NCBI GenBank assembly: GCA_003509305.1
Contig: DOMU01000205.1
Span: 1-6,647 of the forward strand
Source: Desulfobulbaceae bacterium
Lineage (GTDB): Bacteria; Desulfobacterota; Desulfobulbia; Desulfobulbales; Desulfocapsaceae
Reading direction: 5' to 3'
Length of the DNA: 6,647 nt
Below, in pieces: positions 5,272 through 6,647 of the stretch; position 1 is the stretch's first letter, and each line of letters opens with the position of its first letter. The position numbers and the translations under genes were made by a program. Under the pieces are notes generated by a model that saw nothing but the letters and a program-made list of their open reading frames with translations, did not search any database and was not told the origin of the DNA.

Positions 5272-5925
5272 ATGAAAAAGAAGATGTCGGTATTCGTAAC
5301 AATGGCGGTCTTGGCGGTATGCTTTCCCATGTATGCCAGTGCCGAGGGCGGTAAAGGACTCTATGCCGTCGGCAAGGCCGGCGCCTTCTTCCCTATCGAA
5401 AGCGACGGAGACACAGGGTTTGCTGGCGATATTGGCGTAGGCTATAATTTTCTGTCCGGACCGGGGCTTTTGGGCCTTGAGGCCAGTATTGGCTATTACA
5501 ACAGCTCTTATGGAGCTGAAAAAGCATTTGATTACCCGGACATGCCGTCTATTCATAGAAGTATTGATGTTGATGCCGATATGATCCCCTTTAGTGTGAC
5601 GGTAAAAGGCGGTCGCCGGGTCGGTCCGTGGAGTTTTTACGCCGGTGCCGGTCTTGATCTGATTTATGTCTCTTACGATGTGAGCACGACCGCGTCGACG
5701 CCTATTCTGGGAACGATTCCAGGCGATTCAGGTGATGACAGCGACGTGGATTTTGGCGCCCATCTCGCGGCTGGAGCGACATACGATATGACTGATAATT
5801 TATTTGTTGGGTTCGAGTGCCGCTACCTCTTGGCGGGGGATCTGAGCATTACCACTGGTTTAGACACCACGAAATTTGATTTCAGCGGTTTTACCGCTCA
5901 AGGGATGATCGGTGTACGGTTCTGA
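5272..5925 (+). CDS. Small outer-membrane beta-barrel protein
   Basis: This predicted exported protein of 217 residues is likely to be an eight-stranded outer-membrane barrel of the general OmpA/OmpW-like fold. I cannot assign a specific family or ligand. A typical signal peptide (MKKKM, then a hydrophobic stretch at 6-19) ends in YASA, with probable cleavage after A24. The mature part alternates hydrophobic and polar or glycine residues in strand-like segments at roughly 30-40, 48-60, 66-78, 100-114, 118-134, 158-171, 176-187 and 203-217. Acidic or Ser/Thr-rich loops lie between them (for example 148-160). It ends in F217 (GMIGVRF), the C-terminal aromatic recognised by the BAM machinery. 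The start at ATG 5272 is preferred over ATGs at 5245 and 5260 because GGGGG at 5262-5266 lies 5 nt upstream and the signal peptide then begins correctly. A possible lipoprotein gene follows 104 bp downstream in the same direction. Confidence 0.85.
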   Translation: MKKKMSVFVTMAVLAVCFPMYASAEGGKGLYAVGKAGAFFPIESDGDTGFAGDIGVGYNFLSGPGLLGLEASIGYYNSSYGAEKAFDYPDMPSIHRSIDVDADMIPFSVTVKGGRRVGPWSFYAGAGLDLIYVSYDVSTTASTPILGTIPGDSGDDSDVDFGAHLAAGATYDMTDNLFVGFECRYLLAGDLSITTGLDTTKFDFSGFTAQGMIGVRF

Positions 5926-5968
5926 TATGGATGAGGCCGTCCTGTGTGATGTGATGCGCTAGCGTGAT

Positions 5969-5997
5969 TCCGGCAGGGGTTCCGCACCCCTGCCGGA
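5969..5997. repeat. 12-bp GC-rich inverted repeat between the two envelope genes
   Basis: TCCGGCAGGGGT (5969-5980) and its exact complement (5986-5997) flank a 5-nt loop. No T run follows on the plus strand, only GTTATG. It is therefore a poor intrinsic terminator, though it could slow decay of the upstream message or terminate weakly. The 3' arm overlaps a GGAG that precedes ATG 6001. Confidence 0.6.
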
Positions 5998-6029
5998 GTT
6001 ATGAATAACATCAATGAAAGGGAACAACC

Positions 6030-6524
6030 ATGAATGAGCAACCCGAAGTCCATACCATCGAAAAAAGCGTGAACAACGGCTTTATTCAGGTGTGGTGTTC
6101 TTTCTGCAGTCTCGGCATCGCCACTGGCCTCATCCTGGTATTGGGCATGACTGGTCTCACATTAAGTGGCTGTTCCGGTTCAGATGACGGTGAACCTGTC
6201 ACGACAACCGGTGGCACTACGACTTATTCCGGCAGCGGTACTATCACACCCATCGCTACTTACACCTTTGGTGAGGACAATTCCGAGCGTGTGGGCCATG
6301 CAGTGGGCACGGGAGTTTTCGCTGGTGGTGAACAGCAGGGTCCGGTGGGGCAGATGACGACTGTGACCAAGGTTATTTCGCTGCCGCTGCGGCCGGACCA
6401 ATTGCCTGGCCAAACACAGGGTGATATCCGTGGCGTTGCCGACCTGGGCCACGCTTTCACCGAGTCAGGGAATAATTTGCTGGTGAATGATATGCTGACA
6501 AAAGCGGCGGCGGAGCAAAAATGA
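6030..6524 (+). CDS. Hypothetical lipoprotein-like or membrane-anchored protein
   Basis: I do not recognise this 164-residue protein. Residues 1-27 are polar with little positive charge. A hydrophobic segment follows (about 28-46, with GLILVLGMTGLTL), running into LSGC, a good match to a lipobox with C48 as the candidate lipidated cysteine. After it comes a low-complexity Thr/Ser/Gly linker (about 49-72). The C-terminal part (about 75-164) has several short Gly-rich stretches and a final segment rich in Ala and Lys. The long, weakly basic n-region is unusual for signal peptidase II substrates, so a simple membrane anchor is an alternative. AAAGGG at 6017-6022 lies 7 nt before ATG 6030, supporting this start. 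It follows the barrel gene in the same direction and could share its transcript. There are no catalytic motifs, and the function is unknown. Confidence 0.7.
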   Translation: MNEQPEVHTIEKSVNNGFIQVWCSFCSLGIATGLILVLGMTGLTLSGCSGSDDGEPVTTTGGTTTYSGSGTITPIATYTFGEDNSERVGHAVGTGVFAGGEQQGPVGQMTTVTKVISLPLRPDQLPGQTQGDIRGVADLGHAFTESGNNLLVNDMLTKAAAEQK

Positions 6525-6555
6525 CAGGGGCGAAATAGCGTCAGTCGGAACCAGT

Positions 6556-6597
6556 CCCCCTCATTGAGGGGGATGTCGGCGCAGCCGACAGGGGGAG
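6556..6597. repeat. Two-hairpin palindromic repeat unit
   Basis: CCCCCTC (6556-6562) pairs with GAGGGGG (6566-6572), and TGTCGGC (6574-6580) pairs with GCCGACA (6584-6590). Each is a perfect 7-bp stem with a 3-nt loop. A further GGGGGAG (6591-6597) could replace the first right arm by pairing with CCCCC. Such compact paired hairpins are typical of dispersed REP- or MITE-like repeats, and the pattern resembles ones I remember from several genomes. No copy number can be judged here. Confidence 0.65.
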
Positions 6598-6623
6598 TCA
6601 CCAAAAGTCAAAGGAAGATGTGT

Positions 6624-6647
6624 AGGGGCGGTTCGCGAACCGCCCCT
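6624..6647. repeat. Perfect 24-bp palindrome at the window end
   Basis: AGGGGCGGTTCG followed immediately by its exact complement makes a 24-bp perfect palindrome, cut off by the window edge. The flanking TGT at 6621-6623 suggests the symmetry may continue to ACA outside. This form (GTAGGGGCG...CGCCCCTAC) is a common type of dispersed palindromic repeat in bacterial genomes. Confidence 0.7.

Noticed and set aside
1..6647. CRISPR array, toxin-antitoxin pair or transposase gene
   Set aside because: No spaced direct repeats, no paired small ORFs with suitable features and no transposase-like protein in any frame.

Overview
The minus strand of this window carries a conserved bacterial translation operon. 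Read in its own direction, from high to low coordinates, it runs tRNA-Val(GAC), terminator hairpin, thrS, infC, rpmI, rplT, pheS, and the start of pheT, which is cut by the window edge. The thrS-infC-rpmI-rplT-pheS-pheT order is the one known from E. coli and many Proteobacteria. A signal-peptide-bearing outer-membrane barrel gene points to a Gram-negative host. PheS carries a four-cysteine insert that I associate mainly with Desulfobacterota-like and other non-gamma lineages, and the L35 and IF3 sequences feel deltaproteobacterial. Desulfobacterota or a close relative is therefore my best guess, but it is an inference from memory with no search behind it.

Positions 1-4902 (minus strand). Two gene starts need correcting. 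infC begins at an ATT codon, 73 codons upstream of its first in-frame ATG. thrS begins at ATG 4745, because the upstream in-frame TTG at 4760 lies inside its ribosome-binding site. All three spacers from infC to pheS hold a folded element: a hairpin plus T5 (infC-rpmI), an irregular 13-bp stem-loop (rpmI-rplT) and a perfect 11-bp hairpin (rplT-pheS). tRNA-Val has a good promoter. A strong intrinsic terminator sits 4 nt after its encoded CCA, and only 34 nt separate that terminator from the thrS start. thrS probably depends on terminator readthrough or on a promoter overlapping it. A second promoter candidate lies between thrS and infC.

Positions 4903-5271. This is a divergent intergenic region of about 370 bp with the tRNA promoter on the minus strand and an extended -10 promoter candidate on the plus strand.

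Positions 5272-6647 (plus strand). Two genes of less certain role follow: a small 8-stranded-type outer-membrane beta-barrel protein, and a 164-residue protein with a lipobox-like motif and a Thr/Ser/Gly-rich linker that I do not recognise. A 12-bp GC-rich hairpin lies between them. The window ends in two different palindromic repeat units that look like dispersed REP- or MITE-like sequences. This end reads as more variable, lineage-specific envelope DNA next to the conserved operon.

I did not find a clear new multi-gene system. The most interesting signals are regulatory: the tRNA-terminator-thrS junction, the non-ATG infC start overlapped by a three-codon ORF, the hairpins in the intercistronic spacers, and the repeat-flanked envelope gene pair.
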